From the NCBI GenBank assembly GCA_026982315.1, contig JALSHI010000025.1, forward strand, positions 1 through 64,000: a DNA stretch of 64,000 nt, in the 5' to 3' direction. The DNA comes from Lysobacterales bacterium (GTDB taxonomy: Bacteria; Pseudomonadota; Gammaproteobacteria; Xanthomonadales; Marinicellaceae). The notes under the pieces are model-generated. The model was given only the letters and a program-made list of their open reading frames with translations, was not told where the DNA came from and searched no databases. This document shows positions 10,609-18,838 of the stretch, piece by piece. The position numbers were made by a program, and so were the translations under genes. The first letter of the stretch is position 1; the number at the start of each line of letters is the position of its first letter.

Positions 10609-13500
10609 ATGGTGGGCATTATTACACGATGGGGTTATGGGTTTTTCATGGCTGCGGCGTTTTGTTTAACCGCCCAGGCAGCCACGACAGCACCCAAGGA
10701 AAGTCAGAGTGGAAAAACCGTCGTTTCCCAGCCCGGCATTGCTGTTTTGCGCAGCGATGTTCAGGTAACGCGATTTGATATTTCCCTGCCTTTGCGTTTG
10801 CTGCCACCCAAGCCGGTCCCCGCCATGGCGCACCGGGGTGGATTGATTGTTGACCCGGGCCCGATAAACGCCACCTCTGGTGGGGGGCAGGATGTCGATC
10901 CTGTTGTGCAAGACACTTTGGATAGCCGGTTGCGTATACCCGCCCCCATGGTGAGCTTTGATGCCATCAGCAACCTTTCTGGCGTGGCGCCTCCGGACCC
11001 GGTGGGCGCGGTGGGGCCTAACCACTATGTGGCCATGAGTAACCTGTCCTTCGCGATTTACGACAAGACGGGCAATGTGGTTTTTGGACCTGTGGCCAAT
11101 AATACGCTGTGGTCTGGTTTTGGGGGTGACTGTGAAACAGACAATGCCGGCGACCCCATTGTGTTATATGACCAGTTTCATGATCGCTGGATATTATCCC
11201 AGTTTACCTCACCGGGGTCTGGCCCACCTTTTTACAATTGTGTGGCCATTTCCCAGACTTCAGACCCCACCGGCGCCTATTACCGCTGGGCCATTAGCAC
11301 CGGAAACGCTTTTCCCGATTATCCCAAATATGGCATTTGGCATGATGCCATTTATATCAGTACCCGGGAGTTCACCAACAACAGTTTTAGCGGTATCGGG
11401 GTGTATGCCCTGGAAATTAACGGGTTTATGGCCGGTAACCCCAATGCCCAGGTGATTTCTTTTGTGGTGCCGCCGGGTTCAACACCCTATCACACTGGCG
11501 ATGGCTTGTTACCGGCAGACATTGATGGCTATACCTTGCCACCGGCAGGTTCCCCTGAATATTTTGTCGGCAGTATGGACGATGGCGGCCCCAAAAACGC
11601 CCCTCAGGATGCATTGACCTTATGGCGTTTTGCCGCGGACTTTACCACACCGGCGAATTCTTCATTTGTCTTGACCGATACCATCCCCATCGCCCCTTAC
11701 GACACCATTTTTGATGATTGTTCCGGCAGGGATTGTATTCCGCAAAAAGACACCAGCAATGGCCTTGATATCCAGTCATATCGCCAGCGGCCGCTCTTTC
11801 GGCTGGCTTACCGCAACTTTGGCACTCACGAGTCACTGGTGACCAACCAATCGGTGGAGGCGGCCAGCAATCCCAGTATGGCGGGAATCCGCTGGTGGGA
11901 AATCCGGGGCCTTGACAGTGCGCCTTTTGTTCATCAGGAAGGCACGTTTGCGCCGGGAGTCAGCGACGGCATTCACCGTTGGATGGGTTCGGCGGCCATG
12001 GATGCCGAAGGGAATCTGGCGTTGGCCTATAGCGCCAGTTCCGCCGGGATGTTTCCTGATTTGCGTTACACCGGGCGACTGGTCTCCGACCCTTTGGGGC
12101 AAATGACGCAGGGTGAGGGAGTCCTTGTTCAGGGAACAGGATCCCAAACCGGGGGAGGCAGTCGTTGGGGGGATTATGCTTCACTGAACATCGACCCGGT
12201 GGATGATTGCACATTCTGGTTTGTGAGTGAGTACGTGCCTGTGACTTCGGAAAGAGGGTGGCAGTTACGAGTGGGGGCTTTCAAATTCAACGAGTGCGGT
12301 GATCCTGGTTTCTACTTGTCTTCTGTTTCCACCCGTGAATCTGTGTGCAGCAGTACGCCCGGCGCCAGTGGGAGTTACCCAGTTCATGTGGGTTCAATCA
12401 GCGGTTTTGATTCGCCGGTGACACTGGCCATCAGCGGCTTACCTGCAGGGGTGGCGACAACTTTTTCACCCAATCCAGTCACGCCGCTACCAGGAGATAC
12501 GCAGCTGGCCTTAGGCAATGTGGCGAGTCTGGCCGCGGGCAGTTATGCGTTTAGCGTTGATGGTTCAGCCAGTGGCGCCAGCGATAAAAGCCTGGATATG
12601 ATACTGGACGTGTTTGATGCGCCACCTGCCAATGCTCAGCTTGTCGCTCCGACTGATGGCGCGCTCAATCAGGATATTCGTCCCAGCCTGCAATGGTCGG
12701 CCGATGGAGCAGAATCATACTATGTGGAAGTGGCCACAGATGCGGCCATGACTAACCTGGTGTTTTCCACCACGGTGACCGGGACCTCGGTGGCGGTGGA
12801 TGTGGATCTGAATACCAACAGTGTGTATTACTGGCGTGTGAGCCCAGTAAATGTGTGCGGGACTGTTTCCACGCCAGTGTACTCGTTCACGACAGCGCCG
12901 GCGCCGGGGGATTGTGGTACGGGCACGATGGCGGTGAATCATTTCTCTGAAAACTTTGAAGCCGGAGCAGCAGGCTGGACCAGTTCCGGTACTGGCGACA
13001 CCTGGGGGCAGTCCGATGTCCAGGTGCATTCTGGTACATTCTCCTGGCATGCGGTTGATCCAGCCAGTGTCAGCGATCAGCAACTGGTTTCACCAGCTGT
13101 GCTGTTACCGCTAGGGCAGTTGCCATTGACCCTGCAATTCTGGAACCGTCAGACCATTGAGTCCCGATCAGGTGGACAATGCTGGGATGGCGCCATGCTG
13201 GAAATATCCACCGATGATGGTGTCAGTTGGACGCAAATTGATGCCAGTCTGCTACTCACCGATGCTTACGACGGGGAAGTGGCAGCCTTCAGCAATGCGC
13301 CTGGCTGGTGTGGCGATCCCCAGGACTGGTTAAAATCAGTGGTGGACTTAAGTCCATGGGCGGGCCAAACAGTCCGGTTCCGTTTTCGTTTGGCGTCTGA
13401 TGCCTCCGTGTCACGCGAGGGCTGGTATCTGGATGATATCTCTGTGCAAGGCTGTGCGCCCACTGTGGACCTGATCTTTATGCATGGGTTTGAGTCCTGA
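10609..13500 (+). CDS. Large secreted protein with Fn3-like and MAM/choice-of-anchor-like domains and a C-terminal IFMHGFES tail
   Basis: A 963-residue exported protein of unknown function. A signal peptide ends near AQA-A (residue 24). A large N-terminal domain (about 110-590) is rich in Gly, Asp and aromatic residues (DPVGAVGPNHYVAMSN, DQFHDRWILSQF), suggesting a beta-propeller-like surface domain. An Ig-like stretch (about 590-670), an Fn3-like domain (about 672-765) and a MAM or choice-of-anchor-J-like jelly roll (about 775-950, NFEAGAAGW to GWYLDDISV) follow. The last residues are VDLIFMHGFES; I recall many secreted gammaproteobacterial proteins with a similar -IFxxGFE end, which may be a sorting signal. 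The ATG has an AGAGGG ribosome site. No partner genes are adjacent. Confidence 0.75.
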   Translation: MVGIITRWGYGFFMAAAFCLTAQAATTAPKESQSGKTVVSQPGIAVLRSDVQVTRFDISLPLRLLPPKPVPAMAHRGGLIVDPGPINATSGGGQDVDPVVQDTLDSRLRIPAPMVSFDAISNLSGVAPPDPVGAVGPNHYVAMSNLSFAIYDKTGNVVFGPVANNTLWSGFGGDCETDNAGDPIVLYDQFHDRWILSQFTSPGSGPPFYNCVAISQTSDPTGAYYRWAISTGNAFPDYPKYGIWHDAIYISTREFTNNSFSGIGVYALEINGFMAGNPNAQVISFVVPPGSTPYHTGDGLLPADIDGYTLPPAGSPEYFVGSMDDGGPKNAPQDALTLWRFAADFTTPANSSFVLTDTIPIAPYDTIFDDCSGRDCIPQKDTSNGLDIQSYRQRPLFRLAYRNFGTHESLVTNQSVEAASNPSMAGIRWWEIRGLDSAPFVHQEGTFAPGVSDGIHRWMGSAAMDAEGNLALAYSASSAGMFPDLRYTGRLVSDPLGQMTQGEGVLVQGTGSQTGGGSRWGDYASLNIDPVDDCTFWFVSEYVPVTSERGWQLRVGAFKFNECGDPGFYLSSVSTRESVCSSTPGASGSYPVHVGSISGFDSPVTLAISGLPAGVATTFSPNPVTPLPGDTQLALGNVASLAAGSYAFSVDGSASGASDKSLDMILDVFDAPPANAQLVAPTDGALNQDIRPSLQWSADGAESYYVEVATDAAMTNLVFSTTVTGTSVAVDVDLNTNSVYYWRVSPVNVCGTVSTPVYSFTTAPAPGDCGTGTMAVNHFSENFEAGAAGWTSSGTGDTWGQSDVQVHSGTFSWHAVDPASVSDQQLVSPAVLLPLGQLPLTLQFWNRQTIESRSGGQCWDGAMLEISTDDGVSWTQIDASLLLTDAYDGEVAAFSNAPGWCGDPQDWLKSVVDLSPWAGQTVRFRFRLASDASVSREGWYLDDISVQGCAPTVDLIFMHGFES

Positions 13501-13635
13501 GTTTGTTGCATCTGCATAACAGTGGCATGTATTGGTCATGTGGCTCGGGGCTGGTCGGGCGTGTTTTATGCGCCTTTCCCTGAATTTCCCCAATCATGTT
13601 AGACTTTGGAAAGTTTTTGGACTTCGCGATTTTTT

Positions 13636-15483
13636 ATGATTGAACAACAAGTGGCCATTGGCGCGCCGCAGCCTCATGCCATTGGAGTGCTAGTGCTGAC
13701 ATTGATAGCGCTCTTTCTGTTCACCCGGGAGCGGATCCCCCTGCAAACCTCCAGTCTGTTTGTGTTTTGCGTCCTGCTGGTGGCTTTTTATCTCTTTCCA
13801 TATCGCCTGGCGGATGGTTCCATATTGCAGGTCAAGGAGTTCTTTCTGGGGTTTGGCAATGAGGCCCTGATCGCGGTTTCGGCGCTGATGATTGTGGGTC
13901 AGGCGCTGGTCCGTACTGGCGCCATGGAGCCCATTGGCCGCTTTCTGGCCAAAATCTGGCGGGTCAAACCGTCCTTGAGCTTTTTGCTCACCTTGGTGAC
14001 TGGCGCCGTGTTAAGCGCATTTATCAATAACACGCCCATTGTGGTGCTGTTGTTGCCCATTCTGATTAACGTTTCCCTGCGCACGGGGCAATCGCCTTCC
14101 CGGACATTGTTGCCCATGGGATTAGCCACCTTGCTTGGAGGCATGGCCACCACCATTGGCACCTCCACCAACTTGTTGGTGGTCAAGGTGGCAGAAGACC
14201 TTGGTATGCCGCCTTTTGGCATGTTTGATTTTGCCAAGCCTGTGGCCATTGCGGCGTTTTTTGCAATTTTGTACCTCTGGTTGATTGTGCCGAAAGTATT
14301 GCCAGAGCGGGAGCCGCCATTACAGGACACTTCCCCCCGGGTATTTACCGCCCAGCTGGAAATTTTGCCTGGGAGCTTTGCTGATGGAAAAACACTGGCG
14401 GAAATTCGGGATAAAACCAACGGTGAAATCAATGTTGAACGAATTATTCGTGGAGATAACCTCAGTATTACCACCTTGCCGGATGTGGAAGTGAAAGCCG
14501 GTGACCGCCTGGTGGTTTCGGACACCGCTGATCGGCTGCGGGACTACGAGGTGGAGCTTGGTGGCAAATTGTACGCTGGTGAAAACCCTGAAAATGCCGA
14601 ACAGCCATTCAAGGCCGGCGACCAAAGTATTGCCGAAGTCGTGGTGATTGGCGGCTCTACACTGGATCGGGTGCGCGTGGGTGATGCGCGACTGAACTCC
14701 AAGTATGGTTTGCGCTTGTTGGCCATTCACAGTCAGGGTAAGGAAACCCAGGCCCGCTCCAAAGGTGTCAATGATATGGTATTGCGGGCCGGAGACGTGT
14801 TACTGGTTCAGGGTGACAAACAAGCCATGAGGGAAGTCAAAAATGCAGGCACATTGCTGGTTCTTGATGGCGGCGAAGAACTGCCCCATACCCGTAAAGC
14901 CCCCTTGGCCCTGCTGGTTATGGCTGTGGTAGTGATAACCGCAGCCACGGGTCTGATGCCAATTGCCGTGAGCGCCGTGGTGGGGGTGTTTATTCTCATT
15001 GCTACCGGCTGTTTGCGCTGGCGTGACGCCACCAACGCCTTGAGCACCCAGGTCATTCTGGTGATTGTGGCCTCACTGGCGTTGGGTACGGCGCTTATCA
15101 AAACCGGTGGTGCGGACTTCCTCGCGCATGTTTTTGTCTCAGCCACCGATGGTCTGTCGCCTGGGGTGATTCTGGCCATGTTGATTTTTTTTATGGCCAT
15201 TCTGACCAATGTGGTTTCCAACAACGCCGCTGCCGTTATTGGGACTCCCATTGCCGTGAGTATTGCCCAAAGGTTGGGAATGCCTATTGAACCTTTTGTT
15301 CTGGGGGTTTTGTTTGGCGCCAACATGAGTTACGCCACGCCTATGGCCTATCAGACCAACTTGCTGGTGATGAATGCCGGCGGTTACAAGTTTTCCGATT
15401 TTGTGCGGGTCGGTGTTCCGCTGAGCATCCTTGTCTGGCTGGTGTTGTCGGTGGTTCTGACATGGGTTTATCACTTGTACTAA
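13636..15483 (+). CDS. SLC13-family permease with two RCK/TrkA-C domains
   Basis: A 615-residue inner-membrane transporter. An N-terminal block of helices (about 1-225) and a C-terminal block (about 425-615) carry the repeated SLC13/ArsB-type signatures INNTPIVVLLLPI and VVSNNAAAVIGTPIA. Between them lie two soluble TrkA-C modules (about 235-320 and 330-415), each ending in an AGDRLVV or AGDVLLV strand. Proteins of this layout include sulfate and other anion permeases, but the substrate is not settled. I prefer the ATG at 13636; a TTG at 13606 would add ten residues. Neither start has a strong ribosome site. It lies 184 nt upstream of the GCS2-CBS gene on the same strand. Confidence 0.85.
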   Translation: MIEQQVAIGAPQPHAIGVLVLTLIALFLFTRERIPLQTSSLFVFCVLLVAFYLFPYRLADGSILQVKEFFLGFGNEALIAVSALMIVGQALVRTGAMEPIGRFLAKIWRVKPSLSFLLTLVTGAVLSAFINNTPIVVLLLPILINVSLRTGQSPSRTLLPMGLATLLGGMATTIGTSTNLLVVKVAEDLGMPPFGMFDFAKPVAIAAFFAILYLWLIVPKVLPEREPPLQDTSPRVFTAQLEILPGSFADGKTLAEIRDKTNGEINVERIIRGDNLSITTLPDVEVKAGDRLVVSDTADRLRDYEVELGGKLYAGENPENAEQPFKAGDQSIAEVVVIGGSTLDRVRVGDARLNSKYGLRLLAIHSQGKETQARSKGVNDMVLRAGDVLLVQGDKQAMREVKNAGTLLVLDGGEELPHTRKAPLALLVMAVVVITAATGLMPIAVSAVVGVFILIATGCLRWRDATNALSTQVILVIVASLALGTALIKTGGADFLAHVFVSATDGLSPGVILAMLIFFMAILTNVVSNNAAAVIGTPIAVSIAQRLGMPIEPFVLGVLFGANMSYATPMAYQTNLLVMNAGGYKFSDFVRVGVPLSILVWLVLSVVLTWVYHLY

Positions 15484-15511
15484 ACCACGAAAAGCAGCGG
15501 TTGCTATCTGC

Positions 15512-15540
15512 AGCAAAAAAGTTTCTGTGGCTTTTTTGCT
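15512..15540 (+). terminator. AT-rich hairpin after the SLC13 permease
   Basis: AGCAAAAAAG (15512-15521) pairs with CTTTTTTGCT (15531-15540) around a 9-nt loop, 29 nt after the permease stop codon. The stem has few GC pairs and no clean U-tract, so termination would be weak. Confidence 0.35.
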
Positions 15541-15667
15541 ATTTTCCGCCATGACCGCCTTGCACCGGGTTGTGAATGCGGGCATGATATTTGTTAAAGC
15601 CGGATTTGCCGCTTGGCGCGTCGTCTCCGGGATAAAACCCGTCTGTTAGTACAAAAAGAGGGAAGTT

Positions 15668-17587
15668 ATGGGCGACCTGCATGTTTCCACAGAGCACGAT
15701 GAAAAAGCCCGGCGGCGGTTTATGCGTGCATTGTTGAACGACCAGCGCGCGTTGGAGCTGATGATTGAGGAGGGCATGATTGAAGACGGCGTGCGCCGGA
15801 TTGGGGCCGAGCAGGAAATGTTTCTTGTGGACGCTGCCTGTCGCCCAGCCAACAAGGCCGTGCAAGTTCTTGATGGCATTGATGACTCCCGATTTACACC
15901 GGAAATCGCCCAATTCAATCTGGAAGCCAATCTGACCCCGAGAGAGTTTAAAAGTCACTGCCTGGAGGAGCTGGAAGATGAACTAAACCAGGTGCTGGAT
16001 ATCGCCCGTCAGGAAGCGGACAAACACGAAGCCCGAATTGTGTTAACCGGCATTCTGCCAACGCTGCGGCAAATGGATTTGACCCTGGATAACATGATGC
16101 CCATCGATCGCTACCGGGAGTTGAACGAAACGCTCAAGTGCATTCGCGGCTCTGATTTCCGTTTGAATGTGCGGGGCATCGATGAGTTGAATGTGACCCA
16201 CGACAATTGCATGCTGGAAGCCTTGAATACCAGCTTTCAGATCCATATTCAGGTGGGCGCCGATGAATTTGCCCGGTTATACAATATTGCCCAGGCCATT
16301 ACCGGGCCGGTGCTGGCCGCTGCGGTCAATTCGGGGTTGATTCACCACTATCGTTTATGGCACGAGACCCGCATTGCTGTTTTCCAGAATTCCATCGATA
16401 CCCGTTCCGATCTGTTGCAGCAACGGGGCATTACGCCGCGTGTGCACTTTGGCGAGCGCTGGGTGAAACATTCAGTGCTGGAAATATTTCGGGATGATAT
16501 CGCCCGCTATCCGGTCATACTGACCACCGATGTTGAAGATGATCCGGTGGCCATGGTGGAACGTGGCGACGTGCCCGCGCTGAAAGCCCTGATGATGCAC
16601 AATGGCACGGTGTACCGCTGGAACCGTCCCTGTTACGGCGTAAAAAACGGCGTGCCTCACCTGCGTATCGAGAACCGGGTGTTACCCAGTGGCCCCACTG
16701 TGCTGGATGAAGTCAGCAATGCTGCATTCTTCTTTGGTTTAATGACCGAGCTGTCTCGTTCTGTGGAAGACATCAGCGAACTGATGCGATTTGAAGATGC
16801 CAAGGGTAATTTTCTGAATGCCGCCCGTATTGGTCTGGGGGCGCAAATGACCTGGTTTGGCGGCAAAACCTTGCCCGCAGACCGGCTGATTCTGGATCAA
16901 TTGTTGCCTTTGGCAGTGGAAGGACTGTATCGCGCCGGGCTCGAGAAGAAAGATGTGCTTCGCTATGCAGAGACCCTGGAAGAACGGGTTAAATCCCGGC
17001 AGACGGGGGCTGCCTGGGCCATTCGCTCCCTGACGGAAATGGAAGAAGAGGCGCATCCTGACCAAAAGGTACGCTCCATTGTCGCAAAAATGATTGACCA
17101 GCAAGAAAAAGAAATCCCAGTCCACCAATGGCCGCTGGCGAGTCTCGATGACGACCAGGACTGGCGAGCCTCTTATGCACGACTGGGGCAATTTATGACC
17201 ACGGAGCTTTTTACCGTGCGCCCGGATGACTTGATTGATCTGGCCGCCAGCATCATGGATTGGCGCCATGTGCGGCATGTGCCGGTGGAAAATGGTAAAG
17301 GTGAGTTGGTGGGGCTGGTTTCGCATCGCGGCATTTTGCGCCATGTGGCCAAAGGACTTGGAAAAGATCATATTGAAACCGTAGCCGTGCGGGATATTAT
17401 GCGTACGAACCCGGTGTGTGGCACCCCCGACATGCCTACCACGGAGGCCATTCGCTTGATGCGCGAGAAAAAACTGTCTTGCCTGCCCATTCTTGAGGAT
17501 AGAAACCTGGTGGGCATTGTCACAGATCAGGACTTAATCAAGCTGGCAGGCAAGTTGCTGGAAGATTATTTGGGGGAGTATCAATAA
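15668..17587 (+). CDS. Glutamate-cysteine ligase-like (GCS2) protein fused to tandem CBS domains
   Basis: A 639-residue soluble protein. Residues about 30-430 match the GCS2/YbdK-type carboxylate-amine ligase family, with the early acidic block GAEQEMFLVD, the EANLTP strand and a later RIENRVLPSGPT block. These enzymes join glutamate to cysteine or a similar amine. The C-terminus holds a pair of CBS domains (about 508-565 and 573-632), modules that usually bind adenine nucleotides and control the attached enzyme. The ATG at 15668 has GAGGGAAG just upstream. Its neighbour upstream is a permease that also carries regulatory domains. Whether it makes gamma-glutamylcysteine or another product is unknown. 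Confidence 0.83.
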   Translation: MGDLHVSTEHDEKARRRFMRALLNDQRALELMIEEGMIEDGVRRIGAEQEMFLVDAACRPANKAVQVLDGIDDSRFTPEIAQFNLEANLTPREFKSHCLEELEDELNQVLDIARQEADKHEARIVLTGILPTLRQMDLTLDNMMPIDRYRELNETLKCIRGSDFRLNVRGIDELNVTHDNCMLEALNTSFQIHIQVGADEFARLYNIAQAITGPVLAAAVNSGLIHHYRLWHETRIAVFQNSIDTRSDLLQQRGITPRVHFGERWVKHSVLEIFRDDIARYPVILTTDVEDDPVAMVERGDVPALKALMMHNGTVYRWNRPCYGVKNGVPHLRIENRVLPSGPTVLDEVSNAAFFFGLMTELSRSVEDISELMRFEDAKGNFLNAARIGLGAQMTWFGGKTLPADRLILDQLLPLAVEGLYRAGLEKKDVLRYAETLEERVKSRQTGAAWAIRSLTEMEEEAHPDQKVRSIVAKMIDQQEKEIPVHQWPLASLDDDQDWRASYARLGQFMTTELFTVRPDDLIDLAASIMDWRHVRHVPVENGKGELVGLVSHRGILRHVAKGLGKDHIETVAVRDIMRTNPVCGTPDMPTTEAIRLMREKKLSCLPILEDRNLVGIVTDQDLIKLAGKLLEDYLGEYQ

Positions 17588-17697
17588 CAGTTTGACTGTC
17601 TCCTGAAGGCAGGTGAAAAGCATTTTTTGCCGCATAAAATTCTGCGTCATGGCTGGAATTCAAACCGGAATTACGGTATAGTTCGCAACCTCAAATT

Positions 17698-17750
17698 GGA
17701 GCGCATGGATGCGCGGAATAATGCACCGGTCGGCCAGGCGTTAGCCTGGC
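17698..17750 (+). other. tRNA-Ser-like 5' fragment followed by a perfect hairpin
   Basis: Positions 17698-17731 resemble the first 33 nt of the tRNA-Ser gene 93 bp downstream: both begin GGAG, share GCGG, and share the 12-nt string AATGCACCGGTC (17720-17731 and 17812-17823). Directly after it, GCCAGGC (17733-17739) and GCCTGGC (17744-17750) form a perfect 7-bp stem with a GTTA loop. It looks like a tRNA-gene remnant or a leader structure. It has no T-arm and no 3' acceptor, so it is not a functional tRNA. Confidence 0.4.
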
Positions 17751-17790
17751 AAGCCGGCAAACGCAGATGCAACAAAGGATTAATGAGTTT

Positions 17791-17880
17791 GGAGAGGTGG
17801 CAGAGCGGCTGAATGCACCGGTCTTGAAAACCGGCAGGGATTAACGTCCCTCGTGGGTTCAAATCCCACCCTCTCCGCCA
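17791..17880 (+). tRNA. serT: tRNA-Ser (anticodon UGA)
   Basis: A complete class II tRNA of 90 nt. The acceptor stem pairs GGAGAGG (17791-17797) with CCTCTCC (17870-17876), followed by discriminator G and an encoded CCA (17878-17880). The anticodon stem CCGGT/ACCGG encloses the loop CTTGAAA, giving anticodon TGA at 17825-17827, which reads UCA and other UCN codons. A long variable arm (AGGGA/TCCCT) and the T-loop GTTCAAATC are as expected for serine tRNAs. Confidence 0.97.
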
Positions 17881-17890
17881 TTGTTTTGGA

Positions 17891-17920
17891 GCCTGGCCAC
17901 AATGCCGGGCTTTTGTTTTT
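17891..17920 (+). terminator. Rho-independent terminator of tRNA-Ser
   Basis: GCCTGGC (17891-17897) pairs with GCCGGGC (17904-17910), with one G-U pair, and is followed directly by TTTTGTTTTT. It lies 10 nt after the tRNA 3' end. Confidence 0.8.
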
Positions 17921-18020
17921 CCGGCAGTTGTTGCTCGCCACAGCAATTGCCAGAAAAGGGCTGGCTTTCTATTAAGACCGGTTTCCAGTAAAATGCATAC
18001 TTTACATAAGGACGATGGCC

Positions 18021-18470
18021 ATGAGCGTAAAAGTTGGAGATATTGCACCGGACTTTACTTTAACGGCTGACAACGGTAAGCCCTATCAATTGTCCAAAAA
18101 CATCAAAGACAAAATATTGCTGGTTTTTTATCCTGGTGACGGCACGCCAGTCTGTACAGCGCAATTATGTGAATACCGTGATGGCATTAGCGAATTCAAG
18201 GATTTAGGCGTTGAGGTGGTGGGCATCTCCGCCAATGACACCAAGTCCCATAAGAAATTCAAGAAAGACCAGAACCTGCCTTTTCCTTTATTGACCGATG
18301 AAAATGGAGAAGTGGCCGAGCAATACGGCGCCAAAGGGTGGTTTGGCATCAAGCGAGCGGTGTATGTGCTGGATAAGGATCGGAAAGTTCGCTATGCCCA
18401 TGTGGAACCGGTTTCAGTTTTTCGCCGGAGCCTGTCGGAGTTAACTGACGTCATCAAACGCATTTCATAA
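18021..18470 (+). CDS. Peroxiredoxin, PrxQ/BCP type
   Basis: A 149-residue thiol peroxidase that reduces hydrogen peroxide and organic hydroperoxides in the cytoplasm. The peroxidatic Cys45 lies in PGDGTPVCTAQLCEYRD, and Cys50, five residues later, is placed as the resolving cysteine, the pattern of atypical two-Cys PrxQ/BCP proteins. The start codon is taken at 18021 because AAGGA (18008-18012) is 8 nt upstream; an ATG at 18015 would be only 2 nt from it. A possible promoter is TTGCCA (17947-17952) with TATTAA (17970-17975), 17 nt apart. It converges on the PHA-system gene. Confidence 0.9.
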   Translation: MSVKVGDIAPDFTLTADNGKPYQLSKNIKDKILLVFYPGDGTPVCTAQLCEYRDGISEFKDLGVEVVGISANDTKSHKKFKKDQNLPFPLLTDENGEVAEQYGAKGWFGIKRAVYVLDKDRKVRYAHVEPVSVFRRSLSELTDVIKRIS

Positions 18471-18483
18471 CCTAAGCCTTTAT

Positions 18484-18517
18484 CGCTATCATGCCAAGAA
18501 TTTTCGGCATGATAGCG
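18484..18517. other. Perfect 12-bp inverted repeat between convergent genes
   Basis: CGCTATCATGCC (18484-18495) and GGCATGATAGCG (18506-18517) flank a 10-nt loop, between the convergent peroxiredoxin and PHA-system genes. No U-tract follows on the plus strand. It may still end transcription from both sides or protect mRNA ends. Confidence 0.5.
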
Positions 18518-18533
18518 TGGTCGCTTGCCTGTT

Positions 18534-18812
18534 TTAGCTGAAGTGCTGCTTCAGTTTTGCGGTGATTTTTTCCTCTAACACGGGTTTGATCGCCATGGCC
18601 AAAAAGCCCAGCTGCGCTTCCACCATGATCGCATCGGCTGTAACCTGCACTGTGCCATTCACACCGGATCCGGAAAAGGCGTATTGTCCCTCTGCGCGCT
18701 GCTCTATGCCGACGCCATATTCGCGGCTGAGTTCTTCCAGCAGCTGTTCGGCCTCTGAGATGGCTTTCTCGTGGTCCAGACAGTGGTTGTGTTGAATCGA
18801 AATATTGGACAT
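18534..18812 (-). CDS. Polyhydroxyalkanoic acid system family protein
   Basis: A 92-residue soluble protein that fits the family of small proteins found with polyhydroxyalkanoate (PHA) genes: a conserved N-terminal strand with H-x-H (ISIQHNHCL), a long helix (AISEAEQLLEELSREYG), a GSGVNGTV strand turn and a C-terminal amphipathic stretch (LGFLAMAIKPVLEEKI). A molecular function has not been settled for the family; a granule-associated or regulatory role is inferred. The ATG at 18812 is chosen because GGAG lies 9 nt upstream; longer in-frame starts run into the preceding ppk2 gene. It lies 26 nt downstream of ppk2, so the two probably share a transcript. Confidence 0.78.
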   Translation of the reverse strand: MSNISIQHNHCLDHEKAISEAEQLLEELSREYGVGIEQRAEGQYAFSGSGVNGTVQVTADAIMVEAQLGFLAMAIKPVLEEKITAKLKQHFS

Positions 18813-18838
18813 GAGCGGTTTCTCCATTTGTGCAAAGC

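Noticed and set aside
13606-13635. TTG start for the SLC13 permease
   Set aside because: The ten added residues lack membrane or family features, and the ATG at 13636 fits as well with a more common start codon.
17627-17812. 61-aa plus-strand reading frame upstream of tRNA-Ser
   Set aside because: Runs into the tRNA gene and has no ribosome site; the region is better read as a tRNA leader or remnant.
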